Shown piece after piece: positions 7,683 to 15,393 of a stretch of DNA of 20,344 nucleotides (its first letter is position 1; each line of letters opens with the position of its first letter). The position numbers and the translations under genes are program-made. The stretch spans positions 1-20,344 of the forward strand of contig JAEUJK010000114.1 in the NCBI GenBank assembly GCA_016794735.1. Reading direction: 5' to 3'. This DNA is from Gemmatimonadota bacterium. GTDB taxonomy: Bacteria > Gemmatimonadota > Gemmatimonadetes > Gemmatimonadales > Gemmatimonadaceae. The notes beneath the pieces are model-generated. The model made no database searches, was not told the origin of the DNA, and saw only the letters and a list, made by a program, of their open reading frames with translations.

Positions 7683-8192
7683 ATGATGCGCCGTACGTTG
7701 TCGCTGGCTGGAGTCGCCCTGCTTGCCTGGTCGTGTCGCACGACGACCGCCGTCGAATTATCGAGTGAACCGGCGCCCGGGGTCGCGTCGAGCATCACGG
7801 TCTTTTCCAGGCAGGCGGCTGGTGGAAACGAAACCAGCTCGGCCGTCGTGTTCGACTCGGCGAGCGGCACCTACGAGGAGTTTCTCTGCGATGGCGGCGG
7901 CGCCCCGTCGTGCCCCAATGTGCGGCGGCGCGGTGGATCCACCGATCGCGTCGCCCTGGATGCGGCGTTTCAGCTCACGAACACGGCGTCGTTCCGCACC
8001 CTGCGCCCGTCCTACGGGTTCAGCGGGAACATTGTCCCGCCGGACATGAACAGCATGACGATCACCGTGGTAGCGAATGGTCGGCGCTGGAGCGTTGCGC
8101 GTGACATGCGCGCCCCCTACCCCGAAATCCTCGGACGCCTGGACTGTCGCCTGCAGCTCGCCCGCGGGGCCCTCATCATCTGCTCCAGCTAG
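7683..8192 (+). CDS. Hypothetical lipoprotein or secreted protein
   Basis: The chosen start is the ATG at 7683 (169 residues). It gives MMRRTLSLAGVALLAWSC, an export signal ending in Cys18. The lipobox (AWSC) is imperfect, so lipid attachment is probable but not certain. A GTG at 7662 and an ATG at 7686 are alternatives. Four further cysteines (69, 77, 155, 167) may form two disulfides. The mature part contains SITVFSRQ and SMTITVVANGRRWSV, which look like beta strands. The family is unknown. It follows the DUF486/lipoprotein pair by 95 bases on the same strand, and no terminator is seen between them. Confidence 0.65.
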   Translation: MMRRTLSLAGVALLAWSCRTTTAVELSSEPAPGVASSITVFSRQAAGGNETSSAVVFDSASGTYEEFLCDGGGAPSCPNVRRRGGSTDRVALDAAFQLTNTASFRTLRPSYGFSGNIVPPDMNSMTITVVANGRRWSVARDMRAPYPEILGRLDCRLQLARGALIICSS

Positions 8193-8260
8193 CACTCGAG
8201 CGGACCTGGTCGGCAGCTCGTGGCACCGACCGGGTGAGATTCCGGCACGTCGTTGGCGGG

Positions 8261-8266
8261 TTACCT
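8261..8266 (+). promoter_or_regulatory. Possible -10 box of the RidA gene, leaderless arrangement
   Basis: TTACCT ends seven bases before the ATG of the RidA gene, and no Shine-Dalgarno is present. If it is a -10 box the transcript would start at or next to the ATG. No clear -35 box is visible. Confidence 0.25.
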
Positions 8267-8273
8267 TCCGCGC

Positions 8274-8660
8274 ATGCCCCGTCACTCCACGCATTCGTCG
8301 CGCGGCCCTGCCGCCATCGGCCCGTACTCCCAGGGAATCTGGGCGGGTGACCTCCTCTACTTGTCGGGCCAGACCCCGATCGACCCGGCCACCGGCGCAC
8401 TCATCGAGGGTGATGTCGAAGCCCAGACGCACCGCTGCTTCGACAACTTGTTAGGCATCCTCGAGGACGCCGGGCTGTCGTCGGACGACGTGATCAAGTG
8501 CAACGTCTACCTGACCAGCATGGCGGACTTTCCGGCGATGAATGCGGCGTACAAGACGCGGTTCAACGCGCCATTCCCCGCCAGGACCACGGTCGCCGTC
8601 GCCGGACTCCCGCTCGGCGCTCGCGTCGAGATCGAGCTCGTGGCCCGACGGACTGCCTGA
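8274..8660 (+). CDS. ridA: RidA (YjgF/YER057c/UK114) family enamine/imine deaminase
   Basis: The 128-residue product has the normal RidA length when started at the ATG at 8274. A TTG at 8253 would add seven residues for no reason. Visible hallmarks are GPYSQGIWAGDLLYLSGQTPID (about 15-36), the VIKCNVYLTSMADFPAMN stretch (about 76-93), and the C-terminal PARTTVAVAGLPLGARVEIELVA with the conserved Arg that binds the carboxylate of the substrate and the family Glu. These proteins hydrolyse reactive 2-aminoacrylate and related imines released by PLP enzymes, in the cytoplasm. It stands alone. The Arg-bearing motif suggests true RidA activity rather than one of the other Rid subfamilies. Confidence 0.93.
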   Translation: MPRHSTHSSRGPAAIGPYSQGIWAGDLLYLSGQTPIDPATGALIEGDVEAQTHRCFDNLLGILEDAGLSSDDVIKCNVYLTSMADFPAMNAAYKTRFNAPFPARTTVAVAGLPLGARVEIELVARRTA

Positions 8661-8665
8661 CGGAC

Positions 8666-9208
8666 TCAGCCGGCCAGCGCGCGCACGACCCCGACGCGAT
8701 TCCGGACGCCGAGTTTGCGGAACACCTTCTCACCGTGCCGTCGCACCGTGTGGTAGGAGATCCCCAGCTGGTCGGCGATGCCGCGTGCGGTTTCGCCCGC
8801 CGCCATCATCTCGGCGATCTGGCGCTCGCGGGTGGTGAGGGGGAGAGGGTCCGACCCGTTGGCGACCTTGGGCACGGCGCGCAGGACGGCACAGACGGCG
8901 CGCTGGTCCCCGACGGCCAGGGGATAGAGCTCGACGGCGACCCCATCGATCACGGCTGATTGGATCCCGCTGTCCGCCCTGGTGATGGCGGCCAGGTGGC
9001 GTCGCAGGTCATTCAGCTTGACGCGTCCGCACTCGTTGGTACCAATGCGGGAGGCAGCACGTAACAACTCGCCATCTGGCGTCAGGAGGAGCCAGCACGC
9101 GTGTAGTCCTTCCAGCAGCGCGGCGAGCGATTCCACGGCGTCCAGTTCGCCCTGTGGCGCGCGGCTCTCCGCAAGCCGCACCCGATGCCGACCGTCGGTC
9201 GCAATCAT
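8666..9208 (-). CDS. LuxR/GerE-type transcriptional regulator with PAS-like N-terminus
   Basis: The start at 9208 (180 residues) is fixed by GGAGGGGG eight bases upstream. An upstream in-frame start would add 50 residues of Arg/Pro-rich translation and run into the neighbouring gene. Residues 122-178 are a GerE helix-turn-helix: LTTRERQIAEMMAAGET, IADQLGISYHTVRRHGEKVFRKLGV. Residues about 20-115 look like a PAS-type sensing domain (LLEGLHACWLLLTPDGELLRA), with cysteines at 38, 60 and 106. There is no receiver domain and no phosphorylatable Asp motif. It therefore probably responds to a ligand or redox state rather than a kinase. The gene ends five bases from the RidA stop and is divergent from the SARP-like gene. 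Confidence 0.9.
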   Translation of the reverse strand: MIATDGRHRVRLAESRAPQGELDAVESLAALLEGLHACWLLLTPDGELLRAASRIGTNECGRVKLNDLRRHLAAITRADSGIQSAVIDGVAVELYPLAVGDQRAVCAVLRAVPKVANGSDPLPLTTRERQIAEMMAAGETARGIADQLGISYHTVRRHGEKVFRKLGVRNRVGVVRALAG

Positions 9209-9291
9209 CAAGTAACCCCCTCCCCATGAGCTGTCCCCGCGCGCCACTGGCGACTTGGGGCATGCGGGCGCTACGCTAGCGAGCTTCCGCC

Positions 9292-9331
9292 AACTCGCTC
9301 TCGGACGCCGATCAACTCGTCCTTCGACTCG
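9292..9331. promoter_or_regulatory. Spaced ACTCG repeats between two divergent regulators
   Basis: AACTCG occurs at 9292-9297 and 9314-9319, exactly 22 bases apart. GACTCG follows at 9326-9331, 12 bases further. Regularly spaced direct repeats of about one or two helical turns are what SARP-type regulators bind in Streptomyces. Here the repeats sit just before the SARP-like gene, so autoregulation is possible. A short palindrome CGCTAGCG (9274-9281) lies upstream. This is a pattern-based suggestion. Confidence 0.3.
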
Positions 9332-9339
9332 CGAACTTC

Positions 9340-11772
9340 GTGGTCCAACCCGCTGCAAACGGCTCGGATGGCACCCTCCCCCGCCTGATTCTCCTCGGCG
9401 GGGGAAGGCTCGAGCGCAACGGTCAGGCGCATGGAGGACGGTCGGCTCAGCGTCGCCGGGTGGCGTTGTTGGCCCTCTTGGCGAGTGTCCGGGGCCGCGC
9501 CCTCACGCGTGACTGGATTGTGGCGCGGTTATGGCCAGAAGCTGACAGTGATTCCGCACGGAGGAATCTCAACGAGGCGGTCTATGTCATCCGCAAGGAG
9601 CATGGCGAAGGCCTGATCGACGGGCGGGGTGATGAACTCGCGCTCGACGCGACGCGCCTGACCTGCGACCTGTGGGAGTTCGACGCCGCTTTCCTTGATC
9701 AGCGCTGGGACGCGTGCCTCGCCGCATACGGGGGGCCCTTTCTCGACGGCGTCCACATTTCCGACGCGCCGGAATTCGAGCGCTGGTGTGATGAACAGCG
9801 AGCGGCCTGCGCCGACCGCTTTGCCCGGGCCTGCATCGCGAGGGGTGATTCGCTGACCTCGCAGGGTGACCACCGGGGGGCCATTGACGTGTGGCGCCGG
9901 TTCGTCGCCCAGGACGCCTTGAGCGGCACGGCCGTGTTGCGTCTCGCCCGCTCCCTGGCCGCAAACGGTGACCGGGCCTCCGCCATCCAGGCCATCGGTC
10001 TGCACGAACAACAGTTGCGAGCGCAGCTGGAGACCCAGCTCGACCCCGACCTCGAGCAACTCCGCCGTGAGCTGCGCACCGCGGATCGCCCGGTCGGAGC
10101 CACCGCGCCTGCCGTGGTCCCGACCCCGGCTGTCGCGCCAATTGGGGCATCGGAACCGACCCCACCGGCTGTACCGGTGCCGGCACCCGCTCGTGCGCGG
10201 GTGTGGCGAGGGGTCGCCGCAACGGCGCTCGTCGCTGCCGCGGCGATGGTGTTCACCCGGGAAGGCACCCCGGACCCCGGCATCGCGCGCGTACACCTCG
10301 TCGTGACCCCGTTCGCCGACCGGAGTGCGTCGGGTGACGAAGGGCCGAGCGCCGAGGGGCTCACGCAGGATGTCATCGATCGTTTGTCTGGGGGGTCGGC
10401 GTTCACTGTGGCCTCGTGGAACGCGGTCCGCACCATGTCGCGCGCTGGCATTTCGCCTGACTCGATCGCGCGCGCGGTGCAGGCGGATTGGGTGATCGAT
10501 GGGTCCCTCGATGTGCGGGGCGAGTCGCTGCGCGTCGTCACCCGGTTGCTCGACGCCCGCACCGACCGCGTGCTCGGGATCGACACCGTGGAACGGCCCC
10601 TCAACCGCGTGGCCACGGTCGCCGACGACGTGATCGATGGGGTCGTGCGGGAGTTGCGCGTGCGCCTGGGGCGCGAGGTGCGACTGCGCGAGGTGGATGC
10701 CGGCACGACCAACGAGACGGCCAAGCGCTTGCACCAGCGTGCACGCAGTGACGTCGCGGATGCCCTGGAGCTCGCGCAGGGCCGTTCCGTCGCCGACGTG
10801 CGGAGCGCCGTGGACCTGGTCGAGCGGGCCGACTCGGTCCTCGTGGTCGCCGAGTCGTTTGATCCGTCGTGGTCGGCGCCATTGCTCGAACGCGCGCGCC
10901 TGCTGCTTCACCTCGAGGCGTTGTCCGCCCCAACGATCACACCGGGTCGCCTGGTCGCCATGACGGAACGACTCGACGCACTCATCGCGCAACGCCCGGA
11001 ACTCGCGCCTGCCCTGGAGCTGCGTGGACGCCTGGAGCTTGCCTGGATTGGTCGCGACACGGCGGAACTCGCACGCGCCACGCGCGCGGTGGAGTGGCTG
11101 CGCCGTGCGATCACGATCGACTCCACACTTGCCGGGGCACACGCCGCGCTGTCGCTGGCGCAGTCCATCCTTGGCCAGCATGGCCCGTCGCTGCAGAGTG
11201 CCGATCGCGCCCTGCGGCACGATGCGTTCCTCGAAGAAGCCCAGCGGGTGCTCACCGGCGGGTTCTACGCGGCGTATGCGCTCGACAGTGCGCCCGCCCT
11301 GGATCGTTGGTGTGAGCGTGGACGCGCGGCCTTCCCGGGCCACATCCCGCTCCAGCAGTGTGCCTTGCTGGTCCGCCGGTCCCGTCCCGCAACGGCCGCC
11401 GACGTGGAGTGGGCGTGGCGCGAGGTCGCGCGCCTGGACAGCCTCGAGTCCGCCGAGCGGGCGTCCATGACGGGACGCGAGTATTCGCCCCTGTTCCGTC
11501 GTGCCGTGGCCACGGCCATCACGGCGCGGGCGGGCGAGCGCGCACGCGCCCGGCGCGAACTCGCCGACCTGCGCCTCAAGACATCGGCTAACGACGAGAT
11601 GCGCCTGTCGTTCCGGCCGGACGAAGCGGTGATCCTGCTGGCGCTCGCCGACACGGCGGGCGCGTGCGCCACGGTCGACGTCGCCTACCGCGCACGTGCC
11701 CTGACCCGATCGATGCTCGAGGGCGACCCGGCCCTGCGAGCGCTTACGCAGGCAAGGTGCGGACGTAGCTGA
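9340..11772 (+). CDS. Membrane-tethered SARP/BTAD-like regulator with FlgO/TolB-like domain and helical C-terminus
   Basis: The product is 810 residues from a GTG, with no better start nearby. Residues about 15-105 are an OmpR/PhoB-like winged helix (RRVALLALLASVRGRALTRD, LWPEADSDSARRNLNEAVYVIRK). Residues about 108-245 are a bacterial transcriptional-activation (BTAD) helical repeat domain. A Pro/Ala-rich linker (250-287) leads to one hydrophobic helix (about 288-305). The exported side starts with HLVVTPFADRS and GLTQDVIDRLSGGSAFTV, resembling the FlgO/TolB-N fold often attached to CadC-like and cyclase regulators. It also carries IARAVQADWVIDGSL and LRVVTRLLDARTDRVLG. About 445-810 is Ala/Arg/Leu-rich helix, probably TPR-like. 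The layout suggests a one-component sensor with its DNA-binding end in the cytoplasm. Its last 29 bases overlap the convergent neighbour. Confidence 0.85.
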   Translation: MVQPAANGSDGTLPRLILLGGGRLERNGQAHGGRSAQRRRVALLALLASVRGRALTRDWIVARLWPEADSDSARRNLNEAVYVIRKEHGEGLIDGRGDELALDATRLTCDLWEFDAAFLDQRWDACLAAYGGPFLDGVHISDAPEFERWCDEQRAACADRFARACIARGDSLTSQGDHRGAIDVWRRFVAQDALSGTAVLRLARSLAANGDRASAIQAIGLHEQQLRAQLETQLDPDLEQLRRELRTADRPVGATAPAVVPTPAVAPIGASEPTPPAVPVPAPARARVWRGVAATALVAAAAMVFTREGTPDPGIARVHLVVTPFADRSASGDEGPSAEGLTQDVIDRLSGGSAFTVASWNAVRTMSRAGISPDSIARAVQADWVIDGSLDVRGESLRVVTRLLDARTDRVLGIDTVERPLNRVATVADDVIDGVVRELRVRLGREVRLREVDAGTTNETAKRLHQRARSDVADALELAQGRSVADVRSAVDLVERADSVLVVAESFDPSWSAPLLERARLLLHLEALSAPTITPGRLVAMTERLDALIAQRPELAPALELRGRLELAWIGRDTAELARATRAVEWLRRAITIDSTLAGAHAALSLAQSILGQHGPSLQSADRALRHDAFLEEAQRVLTGGFYAAYALDSAPALDRWCERGRAAFPGHIPLQQCALLVRRSRPATAADVEWAWREVARLDSLESAERASMTGREYSPLFRRAVATAITARAGERARARRELADLRLKTSANDEMRLSFRPDEAVILLALADTAGACATVDVAYRARALTRSMLEGDPALRALTQARCGRS

Positions 11773-12331
11773 GCCACGAGCCGAGGGGTCGCTCGGTCAC
11801 CTGGCCGTCGCCCATGGTGCTCAGCACCTGCACCCGCTCGAGCATCCCGGCCCCGTTGAGGGCCAGCGTGCTCCCTGCCTCGCCAACGGCGCAATACCGC
11901 GTCCACGGGATGTGCCCGAACGCGACGATGCGCTCCTGCCCGGCAGACGGCGTGTAGAACGATCCCGCGAGGGTGGCGTAGTCCTCGTGGTTGAGCACGC
12001 CGGCGTAATACGGGAGGAAGAACTTCTCGATCGACGACTCAGTCCAGAACAACGCGTCGTACGTCTGCGCGACCTCGACCTCCTCGCCGGTCGGCCCGGT
12101 CACCTTGACGGAGCGCAGCGCGGCGTCCGGACGATCGGCCGCGACACGCGACGGCGGCGTGTTGACGTGGCAAACGACGGTGTCCCCCGCGGCCGCCCGA
12201 TGCACAAGGGCGAGTCCGCCATTGCGTACGACGAGGTCGAGGGTGCGCGTCCGTTCGCCATGGGCGCTTTCAGCGAGCTTACGCAGCTCCCAGGCGTTGG
12301 CGGTGGGGACAGTGGGGGTGGGCAGGGTCAT
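11744..12331 (-). CDS. Hypothetical cytoplasmic protein
   Basis: The start at 12331 (195 residues) is set by GGAGG seven bases upstream of the ATG. The frame is open for 50 codons more, but without a ribosome site. No signal peptide or membrane helix is present. The protein has an N-terminal segment rich in beta-like stretches (TLDLVVRNGGLALVHRA, DTVVCHV) and an aromatic block (ALFWTESSIEKFFLPYYAGVL) followed by SFYTPSAGQERIVAFGHIPWTRY. I recognise no family. Its 3' end overlaps the SARP-like gene by 29 bases in the opposite direction, so both C-terminal ends are constrained by the same DNA. Confidence 0.72.
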   Translation of the reverse strand: MTLPTPTVPTANAWELRKLAESAHGERTRTLDLVVRNGGLALVHRAAAGDTVVCHVNTPPSRVAADRPDAALRSVKVTGPTGEEVEVAQTYDALFWTESSIEKFFLPYYAGVLNHEDYATLAGSFYTPSAGQERIVAFGHIPWTRYCAVGEAGSTLALNGAGMLERVQVLSTMGDGQVTERPLGSWLSYVRTLPA

Positions 12332-12440
12332 GGGGCAGCCTCCGCAGCGGGTGGGCTCGCGGCGCTGGTGCCGCGAGACGGCCGTATCCATCGCGCCGCC
12401 CCCTCCCGAGACGCATGGGATGTTTAGCCAAGCGCCCCAT

Positions 12441-12454
12441 AGGACGATCATCCT
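12441..12454. promoter_or_regulatory. Near-perfect palindrome in a divergent promoter region
   Basis: AGGACGATCATCCT is a 14-base inverted repeat with one mismatched pair. It is centred between the divergent genes starting at 12331 and 12509. Its position and symmetry suit a dimeric repressor site. Chance occurrence cannot be excluded. Confidence 0.25.
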
Positions 12455-12508
12455 ACAGACAGTGAGCAGCCGCGCCCCCACCTTGGCACGACGTCAGCCA
12501 CAGCCCCC

Positions 12509-13081
12509 ATGCCCGCCTCCTTCACCAGCGTGGTTGTTGCCGTCCTGGCCCTCGCCCCCATCGCCGGCGTCCGCGTGCCCGCGTCGAGGGTCACGGTCCC
12601 CGAGGGGCTGCCGTGCCAGGCCCGCGCCCTGAGCGCGAGTGACTCGATTGCCAGCGCGGAGGTGGCGCGCAGTGAGTGGGCCGCGAACCGCGGACATGTG
12701 CACGTGGCCACGGCGTCCACGGCAAGCCATCGACTGCGTGCACGGCGCGAGGCCGACCAGCAGGTCGGCCGATCCTGGGCGCCGGGGCGTACCCTCGTCA
12801 TGCACGTCGCCGGCGGGTCTCCGGCCGAGCGGCGCGAGGTGTGGCGCATCGCGAGTGCCGTCTCGCAACAAGCCGGGATACACCTGGTCGCCGGCGAAGC
12901 GGCGCAGATCCGCGTGCAGCTGGATCCGCGGGCGTCGTGCCGCGGCTATCTCGGGACCGACGCGATGATCGCCGTCCCTGGCGAACCCACGGTTGTCATT
13001 GGCGGCACGGGCGACGATGTTAGCGCCCGTGCCGCCGGTGCGTTCCGCCTGGCCTTTCCCGCAGCCGAGCCGCGCCCCTGA
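12509..13081 (+). CDS. Small secreted hypothetical protein
   Basis: The product is 190 residues with a probable Sec signal peptide (MPASFTSVVVAVLALAPIAG). Only two cysteines follow (36 and 144), which may form one disulfide. The middle is Ala/Arg-rich and likely helical (ASTASHRLRARREADQQVG). The C-terminal half alternates short strands (TLVMHVAGG, IRVQLDP, TVVIGGTGDD). I recognise no family. No Shine-Dalgarno is seen. The gene is convergent with the acylase gene, leaving nine bases between the stops. Confidence 0.65.
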   Translation: MPASFTSVVVAVLALAPIAGVRVPASRVTVPEGLPCQARALSASDSIASAEVARSEWAANRGHVHVATASTASHRLRARREADQQVGRSWAPGRTLVMHVAGGSPAERREVWRIASAVSQQAGIHLVAGEAAQIRVQLDPRASCRGYLGTDAMIAVPGEPTVVIGGTGDDVSARAAGAFRLAFPAAEPRP

Positions 13082-13083
13082 TG

Positions 13084-13103
13084 CCCGGGGTTACTTCCCC
13101 GGG
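13084..13103. terminator. Perfect hairpin over the acylase stop codon
   Basis: CCCGGGG (13084-13090) and CCCCGGG (13097-13103) form a perfect seven-pair stem with a six-base loop, TTACTT. The loop holds the TAA stop of the acylase gene. It begins three bases after the stop of the convergent secreted-protein gene. No T-run follows, so it may act as a two-way terminator or RNA end-stabiliser. Confidence 0.45.
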
Positions 13104-15262
13104 CGGTAGGTCTTTTCCGTGTGGCCGGTGAGCTGGTCCGGATAGAAGTAGACCTCGCGCAGGTTCCCGGTGGCGTAACGCTCGGCCTGGTCGTTGAAGT
13201 GCGGCGTCCCGAGGTGCCCGCTCTCGCCACCGGCAGTCACGGCGCGCGCGCGGACCTTGTCGCCAAACTCGACGACGGCAACGAAGGAGTTGCCGCTCGT
13301 GCCGTACCACTTCTTCGTGTTGGGGTAGGGTCGTGCGCCGAATGAGGCCAACGATCCCCAGCGGGCCGACGCGAACATCACCGGAATGCTCGGCTTCGCG
13401 TCGTCGAACGGGTGGACGATGGCCTCGCTGATGCGCTGGAAGCGGTTGATGTCTCCCCAGGGGGTGTCCCACTTGCCGAAGTCGGCGGTGAGCTTGTCGA
13501 TCGCGGCGGCGAGTCCCTCCAGCCGCTGCGCCGCCGGCCCGCGTTCCATGTACTCGTAGCCCGACATCGACTCGGCCTCGGGATGTTCATCGGCGCGCTG
13601 GCGGCGGAACATCTCCTCGCCCCAGAAGACGGCCACCGCGGTGGGAACCGACGTGGCACTCCAGCGGAAATCCCAGCCGCGCAGCTGCGTGATGGGATCG
13701 GCGAGCTTGGCCTTGAGGGGCGACGACCCCGGCAACGCGTCGTAGGCCTTCACCAGGGCCGGCACACTCGTCTCGAAGGCCGGCATGTACGAGTCGAAGG
13801 CTGCGGCGAGCAGGGAGTCGAGGGTGAAGTTCTTCTTCCCGTCGAGCACGCGGATGGCGTGGACGCCGCGCGGGTTCTCGGTGCCCGCGTCCACATACCG
13901 CGGGTAGGCCGACGCCTTTGGCGAGTTGGGACCCGCGGCGCTGTACGGATAGTTGTTGGTGTTGTAGACCCACCCGTTCGGGGGGCTGATCACGTTGGGG
14001 CTCTCGTCGAACGCGTGCACGCCGTTCCAGTCCGTGGCGGGATTGCTGCCGTCCACCAGTCCCGAGTAGTTGAACCTGGTGTCGCGGCGCGGGACGAAGT
14101 TGGCGTGGAAGTACGCGTAGGCGCCGTCCGCGTCGGCGTACAGCGTGTTGTTCGACGAGTTGGTATGGAGTTCCATCGTCTCGCGGAACTGCGCGAGGTT
14201 GTGCGCCCGGGTGCGCATGTACGACTGGCGCAGCGCCTTGAGCGGTTCCTCCATGATGCGCATGGCGATGTACTTGCCATCCGCGCGTCGCACCACCGGC
14301 CCGTGGTGCGTGCGCCAGGTGGTGAACTCGCGCTGCGCCTGTCCCGATGCCGTCTTGTAGGGCACCGTCACCGTGCGCACCGTCACCGGCTTGAGGGAGT
14401 CGCCGTGCTGGTAGAACACGCCGCTGTCGGTCTGCACGATGGCCTCGATGTACTCGTCGACGTTGTCGACGCTGCTCGAGGTGTGCATCCAGCCGGCCTT
14501 CTCGTTGAATCCCTGGTAGATGAAGAACTGCCCCCAGGTGACGGCGCCGTACGCGTTGAGTCCCTCGTCGCTCGTCATCTGCAGTTCCGAGCGGAAGAAG
14601 AACGACGTGTGCGGGTTGATGAGCAGCATGGCCTTGCCGTTCGCGGTGAGCGGCCCGCCGATGGCGATCCCGTTCGACCCGCGCGGTTCCGGCTCGACGC
14701 CCGCATCGAAGACGGCGACCTCGCGCGGCGCGGTGCTGTCGTGCAGCGCCTGCAGCCCCCGCAGGTTCACGCGCTCGATGTCCCCACCGATGCTTCCCTC
14801 ACTAAAACTCAACGCCATCCACGGCTCGAAGCGGGTGATGACGCGCGGCTTCACCTCGGGGTGGATGTGGAGGTAGTAGTTCAGCCCTGCCGCCCACGCG
14901 TCCATGAGCGAGACCAGCCACGTTGGCGCCTCGCCGTACAGCTTCTTCAGGGCCTCGGGATCGATGAACAACTTCTGGCGCAGGTCGCGCCAGATGGCCT
15001 CCTCTCCCTCGGCCTCGGCGAGCCGCCCCAGCGAATTGAGGTAGTTCGTCTCGACGCGGTTGAAGTCGTCCTCGGCCTGGGCGTAGATCATCCCGAAGAC
15101 GGCGTCAGCGTCCGTCTTGCCCTTCACGTGGGCGATCCCCCAGTCGTCGCGCGTGATGGTCACGTTGGCCGCCTGGGCCTCCCAGGCAGCGACCTCCGGG
15201 TTGCTCGAGGTGCCGGAACACGCGGCGAGGGCAAGGACGAGGAGGAGCGAACCTTTCTTCAT
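13091..15262 (-). CDS. Penicillin-acylase-family lipoprotein (Ntn-hydrolase)
   Basis: The start at 15262 (723 residues) gives MKKGSLLLVLALAAC, a textbook lipoprotein signal with lipobox LAAC and Cys15. Upstream codons in frame have no signal. The alpha-chain region opens VTITRDDWGIAHVKGKTDADAVFG (about 34-57), typical of penicillin and acyl-homoserine-lactone acylases, followed by AQAEDDFNRVE. The autocatalytic site is at EPRG-SNGIAIGG, where Ser196 would become the N-terminal nucleophile of the beta chain. NPHTSFF, a conserved His-bearing strand, follows. Such enzymes cut amide side chains, and the natural substrate could be beta-lactams, N-acyl-homoserine lactones or another N-acyl compound. 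Sequence alone does not decide. It is divergent from the PHP-sialidase operon. Confidence 0.92.
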   Translation of the reverse strand: MKKGSLLLVLALAACSGTSSNPEVAAWEAQAANVTITRDDWGIAHVKGKTDADAVFGMIYAQAEDDFNRVETNYLNSLGRLAEAEGEEAIWRDLRQKLFIDPEALKKLYGEAPTWLVSLMDAWAAGLNYYLHIHPEVKPRVITRFEPWMALSFSEGSIGGDIERVNLRGLQALHDSTAPREVAVFDAGVEPEPRGSNGIAIGGPLTANGKAMLLINPHTSFFFRSELQMTSDEGLNAYGAVTWGQFFIYQGFNEKAGWMHTSSSVDNVDEYIEAIVQTDSGVFYQHGDSLKPVTVRTVTVPYKTASGQAQREFTTWRTHHGPVVRRADGKYIAMRIMEEPLKALRQSYMRTRAHNLAQFRETMELHTNSSNNTLYADADGAYAYFHANFVPRRDTRFNYSGLVDGSNPATDWNGVHAFDESPNVISPPNGWVYNTNNYPYSAAGPNSPKASAYPRYVDAGTENPRGVHAIRVLDGKKNFTLDSLLAAAFDSYMPAFETSVPALVKAYDALPGSSPLKAKLADPITQLRGWDFRWSATSVPTAVAVFWGEEMFRRQRADEHPEAESMSGYEYMERGPAAQRLEGLAAAIDKLTADFGKWDTPWGDINRFQRISEAIVHPFDDAKPSIPVMFASARWGSLASFGARPYPNTKKWYGTSGNSFVAVVEFGDKVRARAVTAGGESGHLGTPHFNDQAERYATGNLREVYFYPDQLTGHTEKTYRPGK

Positions 15263-15380
15263 GGCACGGGAGGGAGGGGCGAAGGGCTCAAAGTGTCGAG
15301 CGGACCCGCAACTGGCCAGTGTGCGCCGGCCCGTGTCACCGTCGTGACGGCCCCCACCTTCCCCGGCGCGCCCTGACGGG

Positions 15381-15386
15381 TAGCAT
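15381..15386 (+). promoter_or_regulatory. Possible -10 box of the PHP-sialidase operon, leaderless arrangement
   Basis: TAGCAT ends seven bases before the ATG of the PHP gene, and there is no Shine-Dalgarno. The placement matches the TTACCT before the RidA gene, suggesting transcripts that begin at the start codon. No -35 box is evident. Confidence 0.3.
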
Positions 15387-15393
15387 TGTGGCC

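Noticed and set aside
8647..8666. GACGGACT direct repeat around the RidA stop (12-base period)
   Set aside because: Eight bases, two copies, half of it coding. Chance is likely in this composition and no function suggests itself.
9529..11343. 604-codon open frame on the - strand opposite the SARP-like gene
   Set aside because: The + strand frame has recognisable winged-helix, BTAD and FlgO-like features. The antisense product is Arg/Gly/His-rich and featureless.
13412..15376. 654-codon open frame on the + strand opposite the acylase gene
   Set aside because: It is antisense to a gene with clear Ntn-hydrolase motifs and a lipobox. Its translation is Arg/Val/His/Gly-rich with no domain, as expected for the mirror frame in GC-rich DNA.
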